Positions 1-6,201 of a DNA stretch of 6,452 nucleotides are shown one piece after another. Position 1 is the stretch's first letter; each line of letters starts with the position of its first letter. The stretch is from contig JAEZCR010000099.1 in NCBI GenBank assembly GCA_023433465.1, positions 1-6,452 on the forward strand, given 5' to 3'. Position numbers and translations under genes: made by a program. The stretch is from Pseudomonadota bacterium. GTDB taxonomy: Bacteria > Pseudomonadota > Gammaproteobacteria > Steroidobacterales > Steroidobacteraceae. Below the pieces are notes generated by a model that made no database searches, was not told the DNA's origin, and worked only from the letters and a program-made list of their open reading frames with translations.

Positions 1-2148
1 CCGCAGCAGGCCGTCACCACGACTTGCGCCTATTGCGGCGTCGGCTGCTCGCTCGTTGCCGAGGTGAAGGACGGCGCGGTCGCGCGCATGGTCCCGAACC
101 GCGAGGGCCGCGCGAACCAGGGTCACGCCTGCGTGAAAGGCCGCTTCGCCTACGGCTACGCGACACATCCGGATCGCGTCACGAAGCCGCTCATCCGCAA
201 GAGCATCAACGACGACTGGACCGAGGTGAGCTGGGACGAGGCGATCGACTACGCCGCCAGCGAGTTCAAGCGCATCCAGGCGAAATATGGCCGTGACTCG
301 ATCGGCGGCATCACGTCATCGCGCTGCACGAACGAGGAGACTTTCCTCGTGCAGAAACTCGTGCGCGCGGCCTTCGGCACCAACAACGTCGACACCTGCG
401 CGCGCGTGTGCCATTCACCCACAGGTTACGGGCTCAAACACACGCTGGGTGAATCCGCGGGCACGCAGGAGTTCGTGTCGGTGCAGCACGCCGACGTCAT
501 CGTGGTCATCGGCGCGAGCCCGACCGAGGCGCATCCGGTGTTCGCGTCGCAGATGAAGCGACGCTTGCGCGCCGGCGCCAGACTCATCGTCGTCGATCCG
601 CGCGAGATTCCGCTCGTGCGCTCGGCGCATATCGAAGCGGACTATCACCTGCGCCTGCTACCCGGAACGAACGTGGCGGTCATCAACGCGCTCGCGCACG
701 TGATCGTCACCGAGGGCCTGACGAAGGACGACTACGTCGCTGAGCGCTGCGAGCGCGACTCGTACGAGAAGTGGAAGAAGTTCGTCGCCGATCCGGCGAA
801 CTCGCCCGAGGCGATGGAGAAGGTCACCGGCGTGCCGGCCGCGCTGGTGCGCGGCGCCGCGCGGCTCTACGGCCGCGGCCCCAACAGCGCCATCTACTAC
901 GGCCTCGGCGTCACCGAACACAGCCAGGGCAGCACCATGGTCATGGGCATCGCGAATCTCGCGATGGCCACCGGCAATCTCGGGCGCGAGGGCGTTGGCG
1001 TCTCGCCGCTGCGCGGGCAGAACAATGTGCAGGGCTCGTGCGACATGGGCTCGTTCCCGCACGAGTTCTCCGGGTATCGCCACGTGTCCGACGATTCGAC
1101 CCGCGCGATGTTCGAGTCGATGTGGAACGTGAAACTCACGCCCGAGCAGGGCCTGCGCATCCCGAACATGTTCGAGGCGGCTCTCGATGGCAGCTTCAAG
1201 GGCATGTACATCCAGGGCGAGGACCTCGCGCAGTCCGACCCGAACACCTCGCACGTGACGGCCGCGCTGGCGTCGCTCGAGTGCCTCGTGATCCAGGACA
1301 TCTTCCACAACGAGACGGCGCGCTTCGCGCACGTGTTCCTGCCGGGTTCGTCGTTCCTCGAGAAGGACGGCACCTTCACGAACGCGGAGCGACGCATCTC
1401 GCGCGTGCGCAAGGTCATCGAGCCCCTGGCCGGCTACGCCGACTGGGAAGCCACGATGAAGCTCTCGAACGCGCTCGGCTACCCCATGAACTACACACAT
1501 CCGTCGCAGATCATGGACGAGATCGCGGCGCTCACGCCCACGTTCGCCGGCGTGAGCTACGAGAAGCTCGACGAGCTCGGCTCCATCCAGTGGCCTTGCA
1601 ACGAGCGGGCGCCCGCCGGCACGCCGACGATGCACGTGGGCGAGTTCGTGCGCGGCAAGGGCAGGTTCTACGTCACGGCCTATGTGCCGACCAACGAGCG
1701 CACGTCGTCGAATTACCCACTGCTGCTCACGACCGGCCGCGTGCTCACGCAATACAACGTCGGCGCGCAGACGCGTCGCACCCATAACCTCGCGTGGCAC
1801 AGCGAGGATCGCTTCGAGATGAATCCGCACGACGCCGAGGCGCGCGGCATCGAGCACGGCGACTGGGTGGGCGTGACCAGCCGCGCGGGCGACACGGTGC
1901 TGCGCGTCGAGATCACCGAGCGTGTGCCGCCGGGCGTGGTCTACACGACGTTCCACTTCCCGGAATCGGGCGCGAACCTCATCACCACCGAAAATTCCGA
2001 CTGGGCAACCAACTGTCCGGAGTACAAGGTGACCGCCGTGCAGGTCGTCCGGGTGGCGCAACCCGCCGCCTGGCAACTGCGCCGAAGGGCGGAGGCCTCG
2101 GCGCCGAAGCGACGCAAGCAACCGACGGAGGCGCCGGTCGGCGGCTGA
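1..2148 (+). CDS. fdsA: Formate dehydrogenase alpha (catalytic) subunit, FdsA type, 5'-truncated by the window edge
   Basis: Catalytic subunit of a cytoplasmic Mo/W-bis-MGD formate dehydrogenase, which oxidises formate to CO2 and in this family usually passes electrons to NAD+ through partner subunits. The frame is open from base 1, so a GTG at 64 is internal, not the start. The visible 715 residues begin with a [4Fe-4S] motif, Cys9-X2-Cys12-X3-Cys16-X27-Cys44, followed by Lys46, the usual electron-relay lysine. The metal ligand is Cys137 (bases 409-411), next to the catalytic His138. It is cysteine, not a UGA selenocysteine codon. Arg338 in RGQNNVQG matches the formate-binding arginine of E. 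coli FdhF. The C-terminal molybdopterin dinucleotide-binding domain spans about 570-690, then a basic tail. FdsA proteins are about 950 residues, so roughly 230 N-terminal residues, with further Fe-S clusters, should lie upstream. The fdsD gene directly downstream supports the Fds type over an FdhF-like stand-alone enzyme. Confidence 0.93.
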   Translation, partial: PQQAVTTTCAYCGVGCSLVAEVKDGAVARMVPNREGRANQGHACVKGRFAYGYATHPDRVTKPLIRKSINDDWTEVSWDEAIDYAASEFKRIQAKYGRDSIGGITSSRCTNEETFLVQKLVRAAFGTNNVDTCARVCHSPTGYGLKHTLGESAGTQEFVSVQHADVIVVIGASPTEAHPVFASQMKRRLRAGARLIVVDPREIPLVRSAHIEADYHLRLLPGTNVAVINALAHVIVTEGLTKDDYVAERCERDSYEKWKKFVADPANSPEAMEKVTGVPAALVRGAARLYGRGPNSAIYYGLGVTEHSQGSTMVMGIANLAMATGNLGREGVGVSPLRGQNNVQGSCDMGSFPHEFSGYRHVSDDSTRAMFESMWNVKLTPEQGLRIPNMFEAALDGSFKGMYIQGEDLAQSDPNTSHVTAALASLECLVIQDIFHNETARFAHVFLPGSSFLEKDGTFTNAERRISRVRKVIEPLAGYADWEATMKLSNALGYPMNYTHPSQIMDEIAALTPTFAGVSYEKLDELGSIQWPCNERAPAGTPTMHVGEFVRGKGRFYVTAYVPTNERTSSNYPLLLTTGRVLTQYNVGAQTRRTHNLAWHSEDRFEMNPHDAEARGIEHGDWVGVTSRAGDTVLRVEITERVPPGVVYTTFHFPESGANLITTENSDWATNCPEYKVTAVQVVRVAQPAAWQLRRRAEASAPKRRKQPTEAPVGG

Positions 2149-2152
2149 GCAC

Positions 2153-2371
2153 TTGGACATACAGCGTCTCGTGGCCATGGCCAACGACATCGCCGCGTTC
2201 TTCGATGCCGATCCTGACAAGGCTGCGGCCGCGGAGGGTGTGCGTTCCCACATGTCGCGCTTCTGGGAGAAGCGCATGCGCCGCGCGATCATCGCGCACG
2301 CGGCGGATGGCGGCGCGGGTCTTTCGCCCACCGCGCTCGCCGCCGTCCGGAAGCTAGACGCGCCGGCGTGA
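2153..2371 (+). CDS. fdsD: Formate dehydrogenase delta subunit (FdsD)
   Basis: Small accessory subunit (72 residues) of the NAD-dependent Fds formate dehydrogenase; the family is needed for a working complex but has no known catalytic centre. Family-like features are the N-terminal LVAMANDIAAFF segment (residues 6-17), the central HMSRFWEKRMRR segment (about 33-44), and a following Ala/Gly-rich stretch ending in a predicted helix. The start is taken as TTG at 2153, four bases after the fdsA stop, because it gives the usual MDI..LV.MAN beginning. An internal GTG (2171) or ATG (2177) would remove part of the conserved first helix. The Shine-Dalgarno match is poor, so translational coupling to fdsA is likely. 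In the classical fdsGBACD order fdsC lies between A and D; here it does not. Identification is by remembered family pattern and context. Confidence 0.85.
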   Translation: MDIQRLVAMANDIAAFFDADPDKAAAAEGVRSHMSRFWEKRMRRAIIAHAADGGAGLSPTALAAVRKLDAPA

Positions 2372-2475
2372 CATCAGCGCGTGCGCAGGGCCCGCCGCCA
2401 CTTATAGCCAAAAACAATGAAATCGCGGTACGCCGCGCGCCACACATTTCGACGGCCGTGCCAGAATCCTCGCCC
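2372..2475. other. Intergenic gap between fdsD and the reductase gene, with a small AT-rich patch
   Basis: This 104-base gap contains an AT-rich patch (about 2401-2426, including TTATAG and a run of five A) that stands out in the high-GC surroundings. AT-rich patches often mark promoters, but I could not pair it with a reasonable -35 box, and no clear Shine-Dalgarno sequence precedes the ATG at 2476. The reductase gene may therefore have its own promoter or be read through from fdsD. No strong terminator hairpin is seen. Confidence 0.35.
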
Positions 2476-3360
2476 ATGAATTCCAGCCTCTCGGCGAAGA
2501 TCGCCGCCAGACAGTTCGTCGTCACCGGCGAGCTCACGCCCCCGAAGGGTACCGACCTCACGAAGCTGTTCGAAACCGCGGAGCTGCTGCGTGGCTCGGT
2601 CGACGCCATCAACATCACCGAGTCGCCGCGCGCGCGCATGGCGATGGATCCGCGCGCGGTCGCGAGACTCCTGCTCGAGCGCGGCATCGAGGCGATCGTC
2701 CAGGTGACGAGCCGCGACCGCAACCGCATCGCGGTGCAATCGGACCTGCTCGGCGCCGCCGCGCTCGGCCTCAGGAACTTCGTGTTCATGGGCGGAGATT
2801 CGCCCGCCGGTGGCGATCACCCGGATGCGAAACCCGTGTTCGATCTGACCGCGTCCGGCCTGTTGGCGGCGGCCGAAGCGCTGCGTAATGGCAGGGACGC
2901 GGCCGGCAATGCACTGACCGGCACGCCCGACCTGTTCCTCGGCGCGACCGCGAATCCGGGCGCGAAGAACTTCGAGGCGGAAGTCGAGAACACGCGCCGC
3001 AAGATCGACGCGGGCGCGAAGATGCTGCAGACCCAGGCTATCTACCACGTCGATCAGCTCGAGCGGTTCATCGACGCGGTCAAGCCGGACGGGGTCGCGG
3101 TGCTCGCGGGCATCATTCCGCTGAAGTCCGAAAAGAGCGGTCCGTGGCTCAACGCGAATCTGCCGGGCGTCGTCGTTCCGCCCGACATGCTCGCGGCGAT
3201 GGATGAGGCCGCGCGCGCGGGAAAGACCCGCGAGCGCGGCATCGAGCTCGCCGCGGGCGTGGTGCGCGACATGAAGAGTCTGTGCGCGGGCGTGCACATC
3301 ATGGCGATCGGCTGGGAAGCCGAGGTGCCCGCGATCCTGGCGCAAGCCGGCGTGCGCTGA
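2476..3360 (+). CDS. Methylenetetrahydrofolate reductase family protein
   Basis: A 294-residue TIM-barrel flavoprotein of the 5,10-methylenetetrahydrofolate reductase family, which reduces methylene-THF to methyl-THF. Length matches bacterial one-domain enzymes (about 290-300 residues) with no regulatory domain. Visible marks are Glu19 in GELTPPKG (the position of the catalytic Glu of MetF), INITESPRARMAMDP (46-59), TSRDRNRIAVQSDLLGA (78-94), and GGD..AGGDHPDAKPVFD (106-123), whose first Asp probably matches the flavin-contacting Asp of the MetF RGD motif. Near the C terminus is a VHIMAIGWE segment. ATG 2476 is chosen because the family's first strand starts about 13 residues later; the frame stays open upstream to 2368, but that extension looks unlike the family. 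The sequence resembles the divergent branch seen in corrinoid- or acetogen-type C1 enzymes more than E. coli MetF, so no symbol is given. The electron donor and true substrate are unknown. Confidence 0.87.
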   Translation: MNSSLSAKIAARQFVVTGELTPPKGTDLTKLFETAELLRGSVDAINITESPRARMAMDPRAVARLLLERGIEAIVQVTSRDRNRIAVQSDLLGAAALGLRNFVFMGGDSPAGGDHPDAKPVFDLTASGLLAAAEALRNGRDAAGNALTGTPDLFLGATANPGAKNFEAEVENTRRKIDAGAKMLQTQAIYHVDQLERFIDAVKPDGVAVLAGIIPLKSEKSGPWLNANLPGVVVPPDMLAAMDEAARAGKTRERGIELAAGVVRDMKSLCAGVHIMAIGWEAEVPAILAQAGVR

Positions 3361-3383
3361 GCCGTCAGGTTCCCTTCGCGCGG

Positions 3384-3399
3384 AGCGGCTCGAACCGCT
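3384..3399. terminator. Weak hairpin between convergent genes
   Basis: AGCGG (3384-3388) can pair with CCGCT (3395-3399) around a six-base loop. It lies in the 69-base gap between the stop codons of the converging reductase and regulator genes, where a bidirectional terminator would be expected. The stem is only five pairs and there is no T-tract on either strand, so this is a weak candidate. Confidence 0.2.
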
Positions 3400-3429
3400 T
3401 CAAGTCGAAGCCGCGCATGGGTCCGGAAG

Positions 3430-3756
3430 TTAGAGGACGTCGTCCTCCCCCGGGACGCCGCCTTCGTCCTCCCAGCGGTTCACTTCCCAGACTTCCTCGC
3501 GGCTGAATTTCAGGCGCACACCCGCGCCACCGCCGTTCTCCGCGATGAACACGACACCCGCGGCTTCGAGCGCGGCCCGCAATCTGCGACGCGTGGTCTC
3601 GTCCGGAGAACGAAAGCGTTTTTCGAAGTCCGCGATCGTCTGCGCATCGATGGCCGCGGTCTGTGAAAGCTGCGCCTGCGACCATTCGATGAGGGCGCGC
3701 GCGGCACGGCATTGCGCGGCGGTCAACGCGGTGGGTGGTGGAACGGCGGTGTTCAT
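3430..3756 (-). CDS. Small XRE-family helix-turn-helix transcriptional regulator
   Basis: A 108-residue DNA-binding protein of the one-domain XRE (Cro/C1-like) type. The HTH lies at about residues 13-60: QCRAARALIEWSQAQLSQTA (15-34) gives the first helices and the turn, and AQTIADFEKRFRSP (38-51) the recognition helix with the usual IADFE pattern. It is followed by the TRRRLRAALEAAGVVFI helix-strand and an ENGGGAGVRL segment (73-82), all common in short proteobacterial XRE regulators. The last 25 or so residues are acidic (nine Asp/Glu) and end in EDDVL. The ATG at 3754-3756 is a good family start although the Shine-Dalgarno sequence is weak. It converges with the reductase gene and diverges from the membrane protein at 3875, and the intergenic region holds repeats that could be its operator. 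The regulated genes are not known; autoregulation and control of the divergent gene are inferences from the layout. Confidence 0.87.
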   Translation of the reverse strand: MNTAVPPPTALTAAQCRAARALIEWSQAQLSQTAAIDAQTIADFEKRFRSPDETTRRRLRAALEAAGVVFIAENGGGAGVRLKFSREEVWEVNRWEDEGGVPGEDDVL

Positions 3757-3779
3757 GGCCGCGAGCGTACTACGCGCGC

Positions 3780-3811
3780 ACCCGATCGCCCATGGACCCG
3801 ATCGCCCATAG
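3780..3811. repeat. 16-bp tandem direct repeat, two copies, upstream of the XRE regulator
   Basis: ACCCGATCGCCCATGG (3780-3795) is followed at once by ACCCGATCGCCCATAG (3796-3811), 15 of 16 bases identical. Each copy carries the palindromic core CGATCG. The pair begins 24 bases upstream of the regulator's start codon and ends about 63 bases before the start of the divergent membrane protein. This could be a repeated operator for the XRE protein or a recent slippage duplication; the sequence alone does not decide. Confidence 0.9.
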
Positions 3812-3817
3812 ACGATA

Positions 3818-3844
3818 GTGACCGCCCGGCGATTGCGTTATAAC
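3818..3844 (+). promoter_or_regulatory. Possible promoter for the coiled-coil membrane protein
   Basis: TATAAC (3839-3844) matches five of six bases of a sigma-70 -10 box. GTGACC (3818-3823) matches four of six bases of a -35 box, but the spacer is 15 bases, shorter than ideal. Transcription would start near 3851 and give a leader of about 24 bases before the ATG at 3875. The TTATAA core is the only AT-rich patch in this intergenic region. Confidence 0.35.
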
Positions 3845-3850
3845 CGCCCG
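3821..3850. repeat. Direct repeat of ACCGCCCG spaced 22 bp around the -10-like box
   Basis: ACCGCCCG occurs at 3821-3828 and again at 3843-3850, start to start 22 bp, close to two helical turns. The two copies flank the TATAAC box. Such placement suits a dimeric regulator on one face of the helix, but an 8-bp GC-rich match can arise by chance in this genome. Confidence 0.55.
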
Positions 3851-3863
3851 AGGCCCGTCAGCC

Positions 3864-3868
3864 AGGAG
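3864..3868 (+). promoter_or_regulatory. Ribosome binding site that selects the start at 3875
   Basis: AGGAG lies six bases before the ATG at 3875. An earlier in-frame ATG at 3869 touches this AGGAG directly and would be too close, so 3875 is the better start. Confidence 0.7.
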
Positions 3869-3874
3869 ATGTTC

Positions 3875-4231
3875 ATGCCGGTTCCATGGATTGCCGTCGG
3901 CGGTCTCGTACTCAGCAATCTCGACAAGATCATGGCCGTCGTGAAGCCCGCGTTCACGCGCAAGCCGATCGAGGTGCCGCCCGACCAACCCGATCTCGCT
4001 CGTCAGTCGGAGCTGCTGAACCGGCAGATCGCCGAGCTCCAATCGGCGGCGTCGGCGCAGGCGGAGCAGATCCGCAATCTCGCGGCCCAGATGAAGGAAG
4101 TGGTCGCGGCGCTCGAGCAGTACTCCGCGGCGGCCGCGGCGCATCGCACGTTGACCCGCCGGCTGTCCTATGCGGCGCTCGGTGTTTCGATACTCGCCCT
4201 CGGGGCCGTGGTAGCAGGCGCGCTTTACTGA
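3875..4231 (+). CDS. Small coiled-coil protein with C-terminal membrane anchor, function unknown
   Basis: A 118-residue protein I do not recognise as a named family. Residues 4-27 are hydrophobic to amphipathic (PWIAVGGLVLSNLDKIMAVV), perhaps a membrane-surface helix. A Pro-rich link (31-39) leads to a long, charged helix with heptad-like Leu/Ile/Met/Val spacing at about 41-84 (Leu48, Ile52, Leu55, Ile66, Leu69, Met73, Val76, Leu80), predicted to be a coiled coil. An Ala-rich joint (85-89) and basic residues (RTLTRR, 91-96) precede one strong transmembrane helix at 97-117 that ends the protein. The basic residues before the final helix suggest the coiled coil is cytoplasmic. There are no catalytic motifs. 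The frame extends upstream to 3818, but the AGGAG supports ATG 3875. It is divergent from the XRE regulator, and the next gene, 78 bases downstream on the same strand, could be co-transcribed. A structural or scaffold role is only a guess. Confidence 0.8.
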   Translation: MPVPWIAVGGLVLSNLDKIMAVVKPAFTRKPIEVPPDQPDLARQSELLNRQIAELQSAASAQAEQIRNLAAQMKEVVAALEQYSAAAAAHRTLTRRLSYAALGVSILALGAVVAGALY

Positions 4232-4248
4232 CGGGCGCAATTCCGCAC

Positions 4249-4266
4249 GGGTGGAAACCCATTTCT
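4249..4266 (+). terminator. Short hairpin after the membrane protein gene, weak terminator candidate
   Basis: GGGT (4249-4252) pairs with ACCC (4257-4260) around a GGAA loop, and ATTTCT follows. It lies 18 bases after the stop codon, as a terminator would. The stem is only four pairs and the T-tract is interrupted, so it is at best a weak terminator before the transporter operon. Confidence 0.22.
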
Positions 4267-4309
4267 CCTACGGTTGAACCACGCTGAAGGTCGCCGCCAG
4301 AATCGATGG

Positions 4310-5674
4310 ATGGATGCTCGCGCCCGGGGGGATGTGACGGCACCGGCGGCGTCGGCGGGCGACTGGCCCAGTCCGGGGCGCGCCTGGTACGCGTTGGTCA
4401 TCCTGACGGTCGGGCTCATGATCGCCACGATCGATCGCGGCATCCTCACGCTGCTGGTGGCGCCGATCAAAGGCCATCTCGGGATCACGGACACGCAGTT
4501 CAGCGTGCTGCACGGCTGGGCCTTCGTGAGCGTCTACGCGCTGCTCGGTCTGCCGGTCGCGCGACTCGCGGATCGCGGCAGCCGCCGGCTCATCATCGGA
4601 ATCGGCATGGCGTTCTGGAGCATCTCGACGGCGCTGTGCGGTTTCGCGAATTCGTTCGCGCAGTTCTTCTGGGCGCGCGCGGGAGTGGGAGCGGGCGAAT
4701 CGGCGTATGCGCCCGCTGTCTATTCGATCCTGCAGGACTCGTTTCCGCCCGGGAAACTGCCGCGCGTCTTCTCGATCATGGCGATCGGATTCGCGTACGG
4801 CACGAGCTTCGGCGTGATCCTGGGCGCGAGCCTGCTGTTGCTCGCCGCGGGCCTCGCGGAATCGCTGGGACCGGTGCTGGGCGGCATCGAGCCCTGGCAG
4901 ATGGTGCTGATCCTCGCCGCGATCCCGGGCCTGCTGCTCGCGCTCGTGATGACGACCGTGCAGGAGCCGCGCCGTCGCGGCCTGTTGCCCGGCGCACCCG
5001 CGAACGCGGTGCTGCCGGTGCGCAAGGTGTACGAGTACTTCATGGGCAACGCGCGCACGTATGCGCCGATGTTCACCGCGATGGGCATCAAGGCGATGCT
5101 GAGTTTCGGCGCGGGTGTGTGGGTGCCGGAGATGTTCCGCCGCACCTTCGAATGGTCCCCGGCGAAGACGGCGCTGCACATCGGCGTGATCGGGCTCATC
5201 GTCGCGCCGTTCGGCCTCATGACCGGCGGCGCGCTCGCCGAGCGTTTCGCGCAGCGCGGTTACGACGACGCCAACCTGCGCGTATTGCAGATCGCGACGC
5301 TCGCCGTGATCCCGACGTCGATCGCGTATCCGCTGGTCGGTGATCCGTACGTGGCGCTCGCCCTCTGGGGACTCAACTTCTTCCTCGCGATGATCGGCGT
5401 GGGACCCGCGAACGCCGCCGTACAGGTGATCACGCCCAACCAGATGCGCGGGCAGATGCGCGGCGCCTATCAATTCGTGTTCAACGTGGTGGGGTTCGGC
5501 GCCGGGCCGTTCCTCGTCGCGGTGTTCACCGACTACGTGTTCCGCGACGACGCGGCCCTGCGGTATTCGCTCGCCGCCGTGGCCGCGGTCATCGGCCCGA
5601 CGGCGGCGCTGCTCACCTGGTATGGCATGAGACCCTATGCGGCCTGCGTGGTGCGCTCGCGCGCGTGGACATAG
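4310..5674 (+). CDS. Major facilitator superfamily transporter, spinster-like type
   Basis: A 454-residue inner-membrane secondary transporter with about twelve hydrophobic helices in two halves and a polar central loop (about residues 218-240). Helix 1 (25-46) carries the Asp42-Arg43 pair common in spinster-like transporters (IDRGI). The loop between helices 2 and 3 holds a variant of MFS motif A (GLPVARLADRGSRR, 80-93). Helix 4 contains RAGVGAGESAYAP, typical of this group, followed by a SFPPGKLPR loop. The substrate cannot be told from sequence; relatives often sit in catabolic clusters for lipophilic or aromatic compounds. ATG 4310 is chosen because it starts about 15 residues before the typical N-terminal sequence; the frame is open from a TTG at 4274, and a GTG at 4334 is also possible. 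No strong Shine-Dalgarno sequence precedes any of them. The DUF3237 gene follows after 22 bases, suggesting an operon. Confidence 0.88.
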   Translation: MDARARGDVTAPAASAGDWPSPGRAWYALVILTVGLMIATIDRGILTLLVAPIKGHLGITDTQFSVLHGWAFVSVYALLGLPVARLADRGSRRLIIGIGMAFWSISTALCGFANSFAQFFWARAGVGAGESAYAPAVYSILQDSFPPGKLPRVFSIMAIGFAYGTSFGVILGASLLLLAAGLAESLGPVLGGIEPWQMVLILAAIPGLLLALVMTTVQEPRRRGLLPGAPANAVLPVRKVYEYFMGNARTYAPMFTAMGIKAMLSFGAGVWVPEMFRRTFEWSPAKTALHIGVIGLIVAPFGLMTGGALAERFAQRGYDDANLRVLQIATLAVIPTSIAYPLVGDPYVALALWGLNFFLAMIGVGPANAAVQVITPNQMRGQMRGAYQFVFNVVGFGAGPFLVAVFTDYVFRDDAALRYSLAAVAAVIGPTAALLTWYGMRPYAACVVRSRAWT

Positions 5675-5687
5675 GCACAGGACTTCC

Positions 5688-5691
5688 GGAG
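5688..5691 (+). promoter_or_regulatory. Ribosome binding site for the DUF3237 gene
   Basis: GGAG ends five bases before the ATG at 5697, in the 22-base gap after the transporter stop. It sets the start at 5697, although the frame is open further upstream into the transporter gene. Confidence 0.6.
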
Positions 5692-5696
5692 ATCCC

Positions 5697-6200
5697 ATGA
5701 CAACCGAAAAGACACCGAAAAGCGGCTACACGCCGATCGCGCCGCCTCAGCTCGAATACGCGATGACGATCTCGATCAATCTCGGCAAGGTGTACTGGGT
5801 GAAGCCCACGCAGTACGGCTCGGAGCGGGCGGCCGTCTATCTACTCGACGGCACCGTGCGCGGGCCCGGGATCAACGGCATCGTGATCCCGCAGAGCGGC
5901 GGAGACTTCCCCTGGCTGCGACCCGACGGCGTCATCGACTTCGACGCGCGTTACATGCTCCAGACCGACGACGGCGCCAACATCTACTTCCAGAGCCGCG
6001 GCTACCGCTGGGGCACGCCCGAGGCGATGGCGAAGATGGCGCGCCGCGAACCGGTCGAGGATCACGAGTACTACATGCGCACGGCGCCGAAGTTCGAGGC
6101 GCCAGCCGGCAAGTACGACTGGCTCAACAAGCACGTGTTCGTCGGGCGGGCGGAGAAGACGCCCGAGGGAAACCGGATCCACTATTTCAAGGTTCTGTGA
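5697..6200 (+). CDS. DUF3237 family protein
   Basis: A 167-residue soluble protein without signal peptide, matching the DUF3237 family, whose biochemical role is not established to my knowledge. Recognised marks are LEYAMTISINLG (19-30, first strand), VRGPGINGIVIP (54-65), GGDFPWLRPDGVIDFDARYMLQTDDGA as the core (about 68-94, with the DARY..TDDGA pattern), EYYMRTAPKFEAP (about 123-135), and a terminal YDWLNKHVFVGR segment with WLN at about 142-144. The length is typical for a one-domain member. The family is predicted to form a beta barrel. It sits between a transporter and an aldehyde dehydrogenase, with only one base to the next start codon, which suggests a role in catabolism of the transported compound. 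This is context inference and does not define a reaction. Confidence 0.88.
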   Translation: MTTEKTPKSGYTPIAPPQLEYAMTISINLGKVYWVKPTQYGSERAAVYLLDGTVRGPGINGIVIPQSGGDFPWLRPDGVIDFDARYMLQTDDGANIYFQSRGYRWGTPEAMAKMARREPVEDHEYYMRTAPKFEAPAGKYDWLNKHVFVGRAEKTPEGNRIHYFKVL

Positions 6201-6201
6201 C

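Noticed and set aside
64..66. GTG as the start codon of the formate dehydrogenase gene
   Set aside because: The frame is open to base 1 and the upstream codons encode the first three cysteines of the conserved [4Fe-4S] motif, so the gene continues left of the window.
409..411. Possible selenocysteine site in the formate dehydrogenase
   Set aside because: The codon is TGC (cysteine), and no in-frame TGA occurs before the stop at 2148.
658..2331. Long open frame on the - strand opposite fdsA and fdsD (about 557 codons)
   Set aside because: It is an antisense by-product of strongly G/C-biased third positions in the real genes. The product is Arg/His/Ala-rich with no recognisable domain, while the + strand encodes clear conserved proteins.
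2368..2475. N-terminal extension of the reductase to an upstream start at 2368
   Set aside because: The extra 36 residues do not look like the family and overlap the fdsD stop region; ATG 2476 gives the normal length.
3388..3400. Bases resembling the tRNA T-arm (GGTTCGAGCC on the - strand)
   Set aside because: No acceptor stem, D-arm or anticodon arm is present around it; it is part of a short hairpin between convergent genes.
3545..3811. Open frame on the + strand opposite the XRE regulator (88 codons)
   Set aside because: It is antisense to a clear helix-turn-helix protein and has no recognisable domain.
4268..5698. Long open frame on the - strand opposite the transporter (about 476 codons)
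   Set aside because: The product is a low-complexity Arg/His/Glu/Asp-rich chain typical of antisense reading in high-GC DNA. The + strand encodes a clear twelve-helix transporter.
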